A DNA stretch of 64,000 bases from Saprospiraceae bacterium (GTDB taxonomy: Bacteria > Bacteroidota > Bacteroidia > Chitinophagales > Saprospiraceae), in NCBI GenBank assembly GCA_016715465.1, contig JADKAA010000024.1, forward strand, positions 248,001 to 312,000, given 5' to 3'. The translations under genes and the position numbers were made by a program. A model generated the notes under the pieces. That model made no database searches. It was not told the DNA's origin and was given only the letters and a program-made list of their open reading frames with translations. Shown piece after piece: positions 35,689 to 43,145 of this stretch (position 1 is its first letter; every line of letters starts with the position of its first letter).

Positions 35689-37010
35689 GCGGCTCTTCCA
35701 TCAGCGGTTTTTCGAGACTTACTAAAAAAGAAAAAATAGACTGGATTGTTAACGCCTATGGTGGCGGGGACGAAAAAATGACCGATATTTTATCTCAATA
35801 TGAACTTAGTGAGGATAGCTTGCAAAAATTGCACGATGGCTTTAGTGAAAATACCATCTCCAATTTTATCTTGCCCATGGGAATTGCCCCCAACTTTTTA
35901 ATCGACGGCATATATTATGCCGTTCCGATGGTCATAGAAGAAAGCAGTGTAGTAGCTGCAGCATCATCCGCCGCGAAATTTTGGCAAACAAGGGGAGGTT
36001 TTCACACAGAAATTGTAAGTACCTATAAGGTGGGACACATTAGTTTCCGGTGGAAGGGGGATATGGCTTCCATTGACCGGTATGAAGCTGAGCTGACGGC
36101 GGATCTTATCAAACACACCGCACACCTGACCGCCAACATGGAAAAAAGAGGCGGGGGGCTGCGCGATTTACGCTTCCTGAAGGTTGATGAATTGACAGAC
36201 ATTTACCAGTTGATGGCCAGGTTTGAAACCTGTGACAGCATGGGTGCAAATTTTATCAATACCATACTTGAGGCTTATGCCTCATGTCTGGAAATATGGT
36301 TTGAATCCAAGGCGGAACTATACGATACATTCGGGCCAATACAGGTGATTATTTCCATTCTGTCCAACTATACTCCGGAGTGTATTGCAAGGGCATGGGT
36401 TGAGTGTCCAATTGCCGAACTTGATATTTCCAGACAGGGCGATGAAGACATACGCTCCCTGGCCGAAAAATTCAAAACGGCGGTAGATATTGCGAAAGCC
36501 GATGTATTCAGGGCTACCACACACAACAAAGGCATTTACAATGGCATTGATGCCGTAGTGATAGCAACAGGCAATGATTTCAGAGCGATTGAAGCTTCGG
36601 GTCACGCCTATGCTTCCAGGACAGGCAGATACAGTAGTTTATCTGAATGTAGAATTGAAAATGAGCACTTTTATTTTGGACTTGAAGTGCCATTGGCGCT
36701 GGGCACCGTAGGGGGCCTCACCTCCCTTCATCCACTGGCCAGGGTCTCTTTGGAATTGCTCGGGAAGCCCAATGCAGAAACGTTGATGTCTATTGTAGCC
36801 AGTGTAGGATTGGCTCAAAATTTTGCCGCGCTGCGATCTCTGGTTACCACCGGCATCCAAAAGGGGCACATGAAAATGCATTTGCAAAACATCCTGTCAC
36901 ACCTTCAGGCCAGTGAATCACAACGGGAATTGGCAACAACTTACTTTGCCGATAAAACCATTTCCCATAAGGCAGTGAGAGACTTTTTGAATGAAGTCGA
37001 TAAGCTATAA
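35685..37010 (+). CDS. mvaA: hydroxymethylglutaryl-CoA reductase (class II-like)
   Basis: Interconverts HMG-CoA and mevalonate; with the upstream fni it indicates isoprenoid synthesis by the mevalonate route. 441 residues: GFSRLTKKEKIDWIVNAYGG, LPMGIAPNFLIDG, the catalytic Glu region PMVIEESSVVAAASSAAKFW, DSMGANFINTILE and the cofactor loop, and the Asp region VVIATGNDFRAIEA. The frame has no ATG before the conserved N-terminus, so the start is the TTG at 35685, whose bases overlap the fni stop as TTGA. The family is used both for synthesis and degradation; context favours synthesis. Confidence 0.93.
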   Translation: MSGSSISGFSRLTKKEKIDWIVNAYGGGDEKMTDILSQYELSEDSLQKLHDGFSENTISNFILPMGIAPNFLIDGIYYAVPMVIEESSVVAAASSAAKFWQTRGGFHTEIVSTYKVGHISFRWKGDMASIDRYEAELTADLIKHTAHLTANMEKRGGGLRDLRFLKVDELTDIYQLMARFETCDSMGANFINTILEAYASCLEIWFESKAELYDTFGPIQVIISILSNYTPECIARAWVECPIAELDISRQGDEDIRSLAEKFKTAVDIAKADVFRATTHNKGIYNGIDAVVIATGNDFRAIEASGHAYASRTGRYSSLSECRIENEHFYFGLEVPLALGTVGGLTSLHPLARVSLELLGKPNAETLMSIVASVGLAQNFAALRSLVTTGIQKGHMKMHLQNILSHLQASESQRELATTYFADKTISHKAVRDFLNEVDKL

Positions 37011-37014
37011 AATA

Positions 37015-37470
37015 TCAGATATCGTGCACCACCATAAGGCTTAGGTGTTTTCTGTAATCAGACGGACTCATGGAGGTCGTTTTTTTGAAGCAGGTATTGA
37101 AATGTGAAAAGTTATTGAAACCGCATTCAAAGGAAATGTCTGAAATGCTGTGATCGGTCTCAGCCAGCAACTTGCAGGCATGGGTAATGCGATAATCATT
37201 TAGAAATTCCACAAAGGTTTTACCGGTATTTTTTTTGAAAAAGCGGCAAAAAGAAGGGACGGTCATACTGATGAGACTGCCCATGTCTTCAAGTTTGATG
37301 TCGTTATTAAACTCCTTGCGCACATATGAAAATATTTCATCCAGTTGAGATACTCTGTGCGGAGTGGTCTCCAGCACTACTCCAGAGGCATTGAGCACGG
37401 TTACTTCCCGCGAAAGCGACAGTATTTGCAGAATATTCAGCAACTCGGTAAGTCTTTCAAAGTTGCTCAT
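37015..37470 (-). CDS. AraC-family regulator, C-terminal DNA-binding part
   Basis: 151 residues ending in the AraC/XylS double helix-turn-helix: VRKEFNNDIKLEDMGSLISM, FCRFFKKNTGKTFVEFLNDY, ISDISFECGFNNFSHFNTCF and the PxDYRK end. It lacks its own sensor domain. The ATG overlaps the stop of the upstream piece (ATGA), and the two together have the length and order of one ordinary AraC protein of 294 residues. Adding one T to the T5 run at about 37475-37480 fuses them, so this is most likely half of a frameshifted gene; a genuine two-protein arrangement by translational coupling is possible. Confidence 0.8.
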   Translation of the reverse strand: MSNFERLTELLNILQILSLSREVTVLNASGVVLETTPHRVSQLDEIFSYVRKEFNNDIKLEDMGSLISMTVPSFCRFFKKNTGKTFVEFLNDYRITHACKLLAETDHSISDISFECGFNNFSHFNTCFKKTTSMSPSDYRKHLSLMVVHDI

Positions 37471-37898
37471 ATAAAAAGACTTTCCAATCGCTGGCCTACT
37501 TCATCTTTTGTGTTTCCGGAAAAAGAAAGTCCGGATTTTGATTTCTCAAAAAGACGGGCAATGGAAGTCATTTCAATCTTTTGGAAAAAATGCTTGCCCA
37601 GAAAGTCTTCTTTCATTTGGACAATGATTTCGGTTTTTGTACCCGAAAAGCGATCGGTAAAACCATAATGGGGCAAATTGGGGCCCACCATAATGAGATC
37701 GCCAGTATAGTATTGGGAAATGTGGTTTCCAATGTGTCGTTTTCCACTGCCATTTTCAATATAAACGATTTCGATTTCAGGGTGAAAATGCCACCGGGGT
37801 ACCGAATTTTCGGTAAGTCCCGCTTCAAACTTTCGTAATGAAAAAGAGTTACCAAATGATGGTTCTATTTTTTCAAGTTGAGGATATTGTTTAATCAC
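37467..37898 (-). CDS. AraC-family regulator, N-terminal cupin sensor part
   Basis: 143 residues of a cupin ligand-binding domain: RWHFHPEIEIVYIENGSGKR, YYTGDLIMVGPNLPHYGFTD and KEDFLGKHFFQKIE, as in AraC proteins with a small-molecule cupin. It stops at LESLFI exactly where the interdomain helix (SNFERLTELLNILQ) begins in the next frame. Transcribed divergently from the duplicated secreted protein at 38.1 kb, which is a possible target. Confidence 0.8.
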   Translation of the reverse strand: MIKQYPQLEKIEPSFGNSFSLRKFEAGLTENSVPRWHFHPEIEIVYIENGSGKRHIGNHISQYYTGDLIMVGPNLPHYGFTDRFSGTKTEIIVQMKEDFLGKHFFQKIEMTSIARLFEKSKSGLSFSGNTKDEVGQRLESLFI

Positions 37899-37932
37899 GA
37901 AATATTATATTGTTGAATTGTATAAATAATAA

Positions 37933-37940
37933 CAAAATTA
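37933..37940 (-). promoter_or_regulatory. -7 promoter box of the AraC gene
   Basis: CAAAATTA on the plus strand reads TAATTTTG on the minus strand, an exact TAnnTTTG match 34 nt before the ATG at 37898. Confidence 0.55.
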
Positions 37941-38027
37941 ACATTTTAATATGATAATGGTTTATTTAAGGTTAATATAACATATATAATGGAAAAGATA
38001 ACTGTTGTATTGCTTGGATTGTCCGCC

Positions 38028-38035
38028 TACCTTTG
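38028..38035 (+). promoter_or_regulatory. -7 promoter box of the small secreted protein
   Basis: TACCTTTG is an exact TAnnTTTG match, with a TTG at 38005-38007 as a -33 candidate 20 nt upstream and the ATG 38 nt downstream. Confidence 0.65.
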
Positions 38036-38073
38036 TACCAGAGATTATTACAAAACTTTAAAATATTTAGATT

Positions 38074-38649
38074 ATGAAAAAATTCGCAATTTCAATGGCT
38101 GCTCTTCTATTTGTAGCCATCACTTCTCTGTCAGCCAAAACACCTTCGTTTTTGAAAAATGAAGATGCCAAATCCATTGTACTGCATTTAAATCATTGGA
38201 AAGCTGAAAAAATTACCATTTCCATCATGGACAAATCTGGTAACACCGTGTTTTCTGAGGCATTGAATCTACCAAAGACAAACCGAAAATATGATGTTTC
38301 GGGATTAGCACAAGGCCAGTACAGTGTAATGGTGGAAGATGGACAAAAGTTTGCCGTTCAGCACCTTACCATAGAGATGGGTCAGATTTACATCAATCAG
38401 GAGACTGATGAGGTGTACAAGCCGATCTTTCTTACGGAAAATGCAGTATGGTCTGTACAAGCACTTACACTGGAAAAAAATGCCGTTGTCAGCATTTATG
38501 ATGAAAATGACAATCTGGTATTTACCGAAAAAATTGAGAAACCTGTAGTGGAGAGACGATATGATGTCTCCAATTTAGGCAGAGGATCTTACATTGTCGA
38601 GTACAGTGTAGCCAATAAGGTTTTTACCCACAAGGTGGACAAAAAATAA
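38074..38649 (+). CDS. small secreted protein with two tandem beta domains
   Basis: 191 residues with a signal peptide (MKKFAISMAALLFVAITSLSA) and no family I can name. The mature part is an internal duplication: ISIMDKSGNTVFSEAL ... NRKYDVSGLAQGQYSVMVED matches VSIYDENDNLVFTEKI ... ERRYDVSNLGRGSYIVEYSV. Each half resembles the beta fold of type IX sorting tails (the YDVSxLxxGxY motif), but here they form the whole protein and not a tail. Clear promoter, a strong terminator and a single-gene unit suggest good expression. Likely periplasmic or surface located; function unknown. Confidence 0.8.
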   Translation: MKKFAISMAALLFVAITSLSAKTPSFLKNEDAKSIVLHLNHWKAEKITISIMDKSGNTVFSEALNLPKTNRKYDVSGLAQGQYSVMVEDGQKFAVQHLTIEMGQIYINQETDEVYKPIFLTENAVWSVQALTLEKNAVVSIYDENDNLVFTEKIEKPVVERRYDVSNLGRGSYIVEYSVANKVFTHKVDKK

Positions 38650-38673
38650 TGTGGCTTTAACGATTTGAATTTT

Positions 38674-38711
38674 AAAAGCTCCTCTGAAAAGTCAGTGGAG
38701 CTTTTTTTTTG
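38674..38711 (+). terminator. intrinsic terminator, probably bidirectional
   Basis: AAAAGCTCC (38674-38682) pairs with GGAGCTTTT (38697-38705) and continues into a run of ten T. On the minus strand the same stem is followed by TTTTAAAATTC, so it may also end paaE transcription. Confidence 0.9.
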
Positions 38712-38749
38712 CGCCATAATTCAACCTTTCATTACAGGTGACTCCATGG

Positions 38750-39823
38750 TTATTTGTCGAAATTGATATAAACTTCCTTGCTTCGTGGATAGGACTGACA
38801 GGTAAGGATGTAGCCGGCTGCCACCTCATCTGCTTCCAGCGCATAGTTTACAGCCATGGACACTTCCCCTTCATCGCAATGTGCTTTACAGGTACTGCAT
38901 ACACCTCCTTTGCAGGCAAAGGGGAGATCGGCCCCGTTTTTCAAAGCGGCATCCAGGATGTTGCTGCAACTGCCGTCAAAGTCGAATTCAAACTCAAGTC
39001 CATCGAGTTTCATTTTTATGGTTGAATGACTTTTTTCTGCGGATTCAGCAGGTTTCTGTTCTTTGGGTACTTCCATGCCTGCTGTGGTAAATAACTCAAA
39101 ATGTACCCTGTTTTCAGAAATGCCCAATTCCAGCAGGCTTTCCTTTATGTCAAAAACCATCGTAGCAGGTCCGCACAAATAATAAAGGGAAGCTGCATGG
39201 CCGGGGTTGAGCTGGGATTCAAAAATCCTGCATTTTTCTTTGTCTATTCTGCCACAGAACAATGGACTGTCTAAAGCTTCCTGAGATAATACATAATGGA
39301 TGGAAAGCCTTTTAAGAAATCTGTTTTTCAATCCCTCCAGTTCTTCCCGGAAGATGATGCTTTCAGTGTGTTTATTGCCGTAGTAGAGTATGACATTTAT
39401 TTCCGGAATTTCTTCCAGGATATATTTCATCATAGACATGGCCGGGGTAATGCCACTGCCTGCGCAGTAAAAGACCACAGTATCGGTTTGACTGAGGTCA
39501 GATGGCAGCACGAAATTACCCATAGGAGGCATGAGTTCCAATTCATCACCGGCCTTCAGCTGGGTATTGGCATATGTTGAAAATTTTCCCTTATGAATCT
39601 TTTTTACAGCAACGCATAGTTTGTCTTCCCCCGGACTGCTGCAAATGGAATAAGATCTTCTTACCTCTTCACCATCCAGGTATGTGCGCACATTTACATA
39701 TTGCCCGGGCAAAAATTCAAAATTTTTTGTTAAATCAGTGGGAATATCAAAACAGATTTGCACACAATCCGGGGTTTCTGCGTTTATCTGGTGAACGTTT
39801 ATTTTATAGAAATTACTGCTCAT
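38750..39823 (-). CDS. paaE: phenylacetyl-CoA epoxidase reductase subunit PaaE
   Basis: NAD(P)H-dependent reductase that feeds electrons to PaaA. 357 residues: FAD domain (FLPGQYVNVRTYL, RRSYSICSSPG), NAD(P) domain (VVFYCAGSGITPAMSMMKYI, YYLCGPATMV) and a C-terminal plant-type [2Fe-2S] domain (DLPFACKGGVCSTCKAHCDE, ending ILTCQSYP). The domain order FNR then ferredoxin is that of PaaE. The ATG at 39823 is used because the longer frame to 39847 begins on the promoter box. It is 23 kb from paaABC and has its own promoter. Confidence 0.92.
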   Translation of the reverse strand: MSSNFYKINVHQINAETPDCVQICFDIPTDLTKNFEFLPGQYVNVRTYLDGEEVRRSYSICSSPGEDKLCVAVKKIHKGKFSTYANTQLKAGDELELMPPMGNFVLPSDLSQTDTVVFYCAGSGITPAMSMMKYILEEIPEINVILYYGNKHTESIIFREELEGLKNRFLKRLSIHYVLSQEALDSPLFCGRIDKEKCRIFESQLNPGHAASLYYLCGPATMVFDIKESLLELGISENRVHFELFTTAGMEVPKEQKPAESAEKSHSTIKMKLDGLEFEFDFDGSCSNILDAALKNGADLPFACKGGVCSTCKAHCDEGEVSMAVNYALEADEVAAGYILTCQSYPRSKEVYINFDK

Positions 39824-39844
39824 GTCTTGCCTAAGTTCGTGCGG

Positions 39845-39852
39845 CAAAGGTA
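39845..39852 (-). promoter_or_regulatory. -7 promoter box of paaE
   Basis: CAAAGGTA on the plus strand reads TACCTTTG on the minus strand, an exact TAnnTTTG match 21 nt before the paaE ATG. Confidence 0.65.
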
Positions 39853-39899
39853 CACTTTGAACGGATTTCTGTATCTCTTTTTAACACCCAAAATGAAAA

Positions 39900-41180
39900 A
39901 TGATGATACTTCGTGAAGATTTACTCTATTTTATTTGGCTTACCCGCAGGTTTAGACTGGACCACATGTACACCACTGCCGGCGAAGCTCTTGAAATTTT
40001 GTCTTTTGGAGCCAGAAATATGTCTTCAGGACCCGACTTCCTCCATGGGCTGGTGCGCATCCAGGATGTACTGTGGGCAGGAAACATTGAAATGCATGTA
40101 TTGGCCAGCGATTGGGAAAAACACCGGCACAGCCAGGACCAGGCATTTCAAAATGTTGTACTTCATGTGGTTTGGCAGGATGATGTAGGTGTCCAGGGCA
40201 GTCACATACCGGTTCTGGAGCTCAAAGGTCGGGTTGACCATCATATGTTAACCCTGTATGCCGACCTGATGGGTTCAACCCGGTGGTTGCCTTGTGAACC
40301 ACTGCTGAATACTGAAGCCGTCACCCGCTTCACTTTGTCTGCTTTTGCACTGGTAACAGACCGGTTTGAAACCAGGGTCCATAAATTGAAAGTAACGGAT
40401 GAGGTTAAACAAATGGACTGGGAGCAAGCCATGAGCAAACAGTTATGCAGGTATCTGCTTGGCCGGGAAAATGCGGAATGCGGAGAAATGCTCGCTGAGC
40501 GATTGCCCGTAACCATAGTTGAAAGAAACGGCAACAGTCTTTTTACCATGGAGTGTCTTGTATTTGGGGTGGCAGGATTTCTTGAGGATATCGTCGATGA
40601 CGATTACCATCACGCCATGTGTAGTGAATTTAAATTTCTTAAGTCAAAGTATGGAATCAGGCCGATGGCTAAAGTAAATTGGCGCCACTTTGGCATGCAT
40701 GCGGCAGGGCTACCAGCCATTCGTTTGGCACAGTTGGCTGCCCTGCTCTCCAAAGGCAGCCGTTACCTGGATGCGGCCAAAAACGCTGCATCCGTGAGCG
40801 ACCTTTATGTCTTAATGGAAGCCGGCACATCTTCCTACTGGTGTGATCACCATGATTTTGGTAAAAAATCGGCGAGATCCAGACAAAAAAAAGTGACTAC
40901 AGAACTCAAAGACCGGTTGATCATCAATGCCATTTTACCGGTTCTATATACCTATGCCCATATAACAGGACAGGAAGCGCTGAGAATCAAATGCCTGGAT
41001 TTTCTCACTGACCTCAAAGTCGAAAAATCTGCTGTGGTCACCAAAATGCTAGAACGGGGTTTTAGAGCAGATCATGCCCTTGATACCCAGGCGCTTTTAG
41101 AATTAAAGAAGGGCTATTGCGACCAGAAAAGATGTCTCATGTGCCCAATCGGCAGCTACCTGTTTGGGGGCACAAAGTGA
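39900..41180 (+). CDS. DUF2851 family protein
   Basis: 426 residues recognised as the Bacteroidota family DUF2851, function unknown. Characteristic are RNMSSGPDFLHGLVRIQDVL, WAGNIEMHVLASDWEKHRHS and NVVLHVVWQDDVGVQ in the N-terminal half, which resemble a nuclease-like beta core with conserved acidic and His residues. Near the C-terminus a cysteine cluster (CDQKRCLMCPIGSYLF) could bind metal. No signal peptide. Divergent from paaE; followed by the tRNA gene. Confidence 0.85.
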   Translation: MMILREDLLYFIWLTRRFRLDHMYTTAGEALEILSFGARNMSSGPDFLHGLVRIQDVLWAGNIEMHVLASDWEKHRHSQDQAFQNVVLHVVWQDDVGVQGSHIPVLELKGRVDHHMLTLYADLMGSTRWLPCEPLLNTEAVTRFTLSAFALVTDRFETRVHKLKVTDEVKQMDWEQAMSKQLCRYLLGRENAECGEMLAERLPVTIVERNGNSLFTMECLVFGVAGFLEDIVDDDYHHAMCSEFKFLKSKYGIRPMAKVNWRHFGMHAAGLPAIRLAQLAALLSKGSRYLDAAKNAASVSDLYVLMEAGTSSYWCDHHDFGKKSARSRQKKVTTELKDRLIINAILPVLYTYAHITGQEALRIKCLDFLTDLKVEKSAVVTKMLERGFRADHALDTQALLELKKGYCDQKRCLMCPIGSYLFGGTK

Positions 41181-41282
41181 CCTTGTAAACGCTATGGATG
41201 CCGTAAAAACCCCTGATATGAAAAAAGGTAAGATAGATCCATATTTTTCGATAAAAAACTTAGGATAATTAAAATAGTAGTC

Positions 41283-41290
41283 TATCTTTG
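41283..41290 (+). promoter_or_regulatory. -7 promoter box of tRNA-Val
   Basis: TATCTTTG is an exact TAnnTTTG match 46 nt before the mature tRNA 5' end. Confidence 0.6.
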
Positions 41291-41336
41291 CACTCGCTTT
41301 TGCAAATCTGTACTTTTGGACAGATTATTCGTTCAG

Positions 41337-41411
41337 GGGAGGTTAGCTCAGCTGGTTCAGAGCACCTGCCTTACAAGCAGGGGGTCACTGGTTCGAATCC
41401 AGTACTTCCCA
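41337..41411 (+). tRNA. tRNA-Val (anticodon TAC)
   Basis: 75-nt cloverleaf read by eye: acceptor GGGAGGT/ACTTCCC with one G-U, D arm GCTCAGCTGGTTCAGAGC, anticodon stem CCTGC/GCAGG with loop CTTACAA (anticodon TAC, valine), T arm CTGGTTCGAATCCAG and discriminator A. The 3' CCA is not encoded (ACCC follows). Confidence 0.97.
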
Positions 41412-41417
41412 CCCAGA

Positions 41418-41451
41418 GGGGATACAAAATGACATTTGTGTCCCCTTTTTT
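41418..41451 (+). terminator. terminator behind tRNA-Val
   Basis: GGGGATACAAA (41418-41428) pairs with TTTGTGTCCCC (41435-41445) with one G-U, followed by six T. It starts 6 nt after the tRNA. Confidence 0.9.
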
Positions 41452-41492
41452 ATTTAACTTTGAATCCAAAATTTACTCAAAAGTTATTGAAC

Positions 41493-42401
41493 ATGAGTCT
41501 TTTAACCGTTGGAACCGTTGCTTTTGATACCATCGAGACCCCTTTTGGGAAAGCTGAAAATGTAATAGGAGGAGCCTGCACTTACATCAGTTATGCGGCT
41601 TCATATTTTACCCATGACATTTGTTTGTCGGCCATAGTGGGTGGTGATTTTCCCAAGGCAGAAATAGAAGAGCTGAAAAGCAGGGGTGTTAACATGGATG
41701 GCTTGGAGGTTGTAGAAAATGGCAAAACATTTTTCTGGGCGGGCAGGTATCACCAAAACATGAACAACAGGGATACCCTTACGACAGACCTGAATGTATT
41801 GGACGACTTCAACCCTGTTTTACCTCAAAAATATAAAAGCTGCAAATACGTGATGTTGGGCAATCTGACTCCGGCCATTCAGAAGCAGGTGATCGATCAG
41901 CTTGATGGCAGCCAGAAACTCATTGCCCTTGATACCATGAATTTTTGGATGGATATTGCGCTTGATGAGTTGAAAGAAGTATTAAAAAAGGTAGATATCC
42001 TCACCATCAATGATGAAGAAGCAAGGCAGCTGAGTGGAGCGCACTCTTTGGTGAAGGCAGCTGAAACCATCCAGGAAATGGGCCCAAAATATCTTGTCAT
42101 TAAAAAAGGTGAACACGGTGCATTGCTCTTTCACAAAGACCAGATATTTTTTGCGCCGGCACTTCCCTTGCTGCAGGTCACGGATCCAACCGGAGCCGGA
42201 GATACTTTTGCCGGAGGCATGATGGGTTACCTCGCCAGTACCGATGATGTCAGTTATGAGAATCTTAAAAAATCTATTATTTTTGGTTCCGCCATGGCCT
42301 CATTTTGCGTGGAAGAGTTTGCCATTTCCAAATTGAAACATCTTTCAATGGACGAAATTGAAACGCGGGTACAAAAATTCAGAGATTTGGTGCATTTCTA
42401 A
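41493..42401 (+). CDS. PfkB-family sugar or nucleoside kinase
   Basis: 302 residues of the ribokinase fold: N-terminal LLTVGTVAFDTIETPFG, glycine pair IGGACTYISYAASYF, and the PfkB signature 2 DPTGAGDTFAGGMMGYL with the catalytic Asp. The acidic ILTINDEEARQLSG and LVIKKGEHGALLF segments complete the ATP site. The substrate cannot be read from sequence. The ATG at 41493 is chosen; a longer frame would run into the tRNA terminator. Single gene between tRNA-Val and ruvA. Confidence 0.88.
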   Translation: MSLLTVGTVAFDTIETPFGKAENVIGGACTYISYAASYFTHDICLSAIVGGDFPKAEIEELKSRGVNMDGLEVVENGKTFFWAGRYHQNMNNRDTLTTDLNVLDDFNPVLPQKYKSCKYVMLGNLTPAIQKQVIDQLDGSQKLIALDTMNFWMDIALDELKEVLKKVDILTINDEEARQLSGAHSLVKAAETIQEMGPKYLVIKKGEHGALLFHKDQIFFAPALPLLQVTDPTGAGDTFAGGMMGYLASTDDVSYENLKKSIIFGSAMASFCVEEFAISKLKHLSMDEIETRVQKFRDLVHF

Positions 42402-42465
42402 GATAAATGTGTACTTTTGATTTAATTATACATTATTTAAAATACTAATATATCGATTAAACTTC

Positions 42466-42473
42466 TACCTTTG
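42466..42473 (+). promoter_or_regulatory. -7 promoter box of ruvA-sprA
   Basis: TACCTTTG is an exact TAnnTTTG match 61 nt before the ruvA ATG. Confidence 0.6.
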
Positions 42474-42534
42474 TAAATGATTTTTTAGTTTACCTGAGTT
42501 GACATCTGTCAATTTGGGCATTTATTTTTAAAAA

Positions 42535-43128
42535 ATGATCGGTTATTTAAAAGGTAGAATTTCGCATAAGACTCCGGCATTCATTTACCTGGAGTGCAGT
42601 GGTGTTGGCTATCACGTCAACATCAGTCTTTCCACATATGGCCGGCTTGAGGGTTTGAAAGAAGCCACCATTTTTACCCATATGCAGGTCAGGGAAGACG
42701 ACATCAGTCTTTATGGATTTTTTGAGGAAGAAGAAAGGCATCTCTTTGTTCACCTCATTTCCGTTTCGGGCATTGGCTGTAATACGGCCCGTGTCATCCT
42801 GTCATATATGAATACCGATGAGCTGAAAAAGGCCATTATCCATGAAGATGAGTTTGCTTTGGGCAAGGTTAAAGGTATCGGGCCCAAAACGGCAAAGCGC
42901 ATCATTCTGGATTTAAAGGACAAAATGATGAAGACATCAGGCGCTGAAACGATTGCATCCAGTCATAAAGCCGACCATACCTACCGCGAAGAGGCATTGT
43001 CTGCATTGATTGCGCTGGGTTTTCCAAAAGCTGGCATGGAAAAACAGCTCAATGCCATACTGGCAAAGCAACCCCAGCCGGAATCCGTAGAAGAATTGAT
43101 CAAAAATGTGTTAAAACAACTCAATTGA
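42535..43128 (+). CDS. ruvA: Holliday junction branch migration protein RuvA
   Basis: Binds four-way junctions and recruits the RuvB motor. 197 residues, the normal length: OB-fold N-terminus (MIGYLKGRISHKTPAFIYLE, VGYHVNISLSTYGRL), two helix-hairpin-helix motifs (LISVSGIGCNTARVILSYM, KVKGIGPKTAKRIILDLKDK) and the mobile C-terminal domain (EEALSALIALGFPKAGMEKQ). It directly precedes sprA, a neighbourhood known from other Bacteroidota. Confidence 0.97.
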   Translation: MIGYLKGRISHKTPAFIYLECSGVGYHVNISLSTYGRLEGLKEATIFTHMQVREDDISLYGFFEEEERHLFVHLISVSGIGCNTARVILSYMNTDELKKAIIHEDEFALGKVKGIGPKTAKRIILDLKDKMMKTSGAETIASSHKADHTYREEALSALIALGFPKAGMEKQLNAILAKQPQPESVEELIKNVLKQLN

Positions 43129-43145
43129 ACAAAAAAAAGGGCTGT

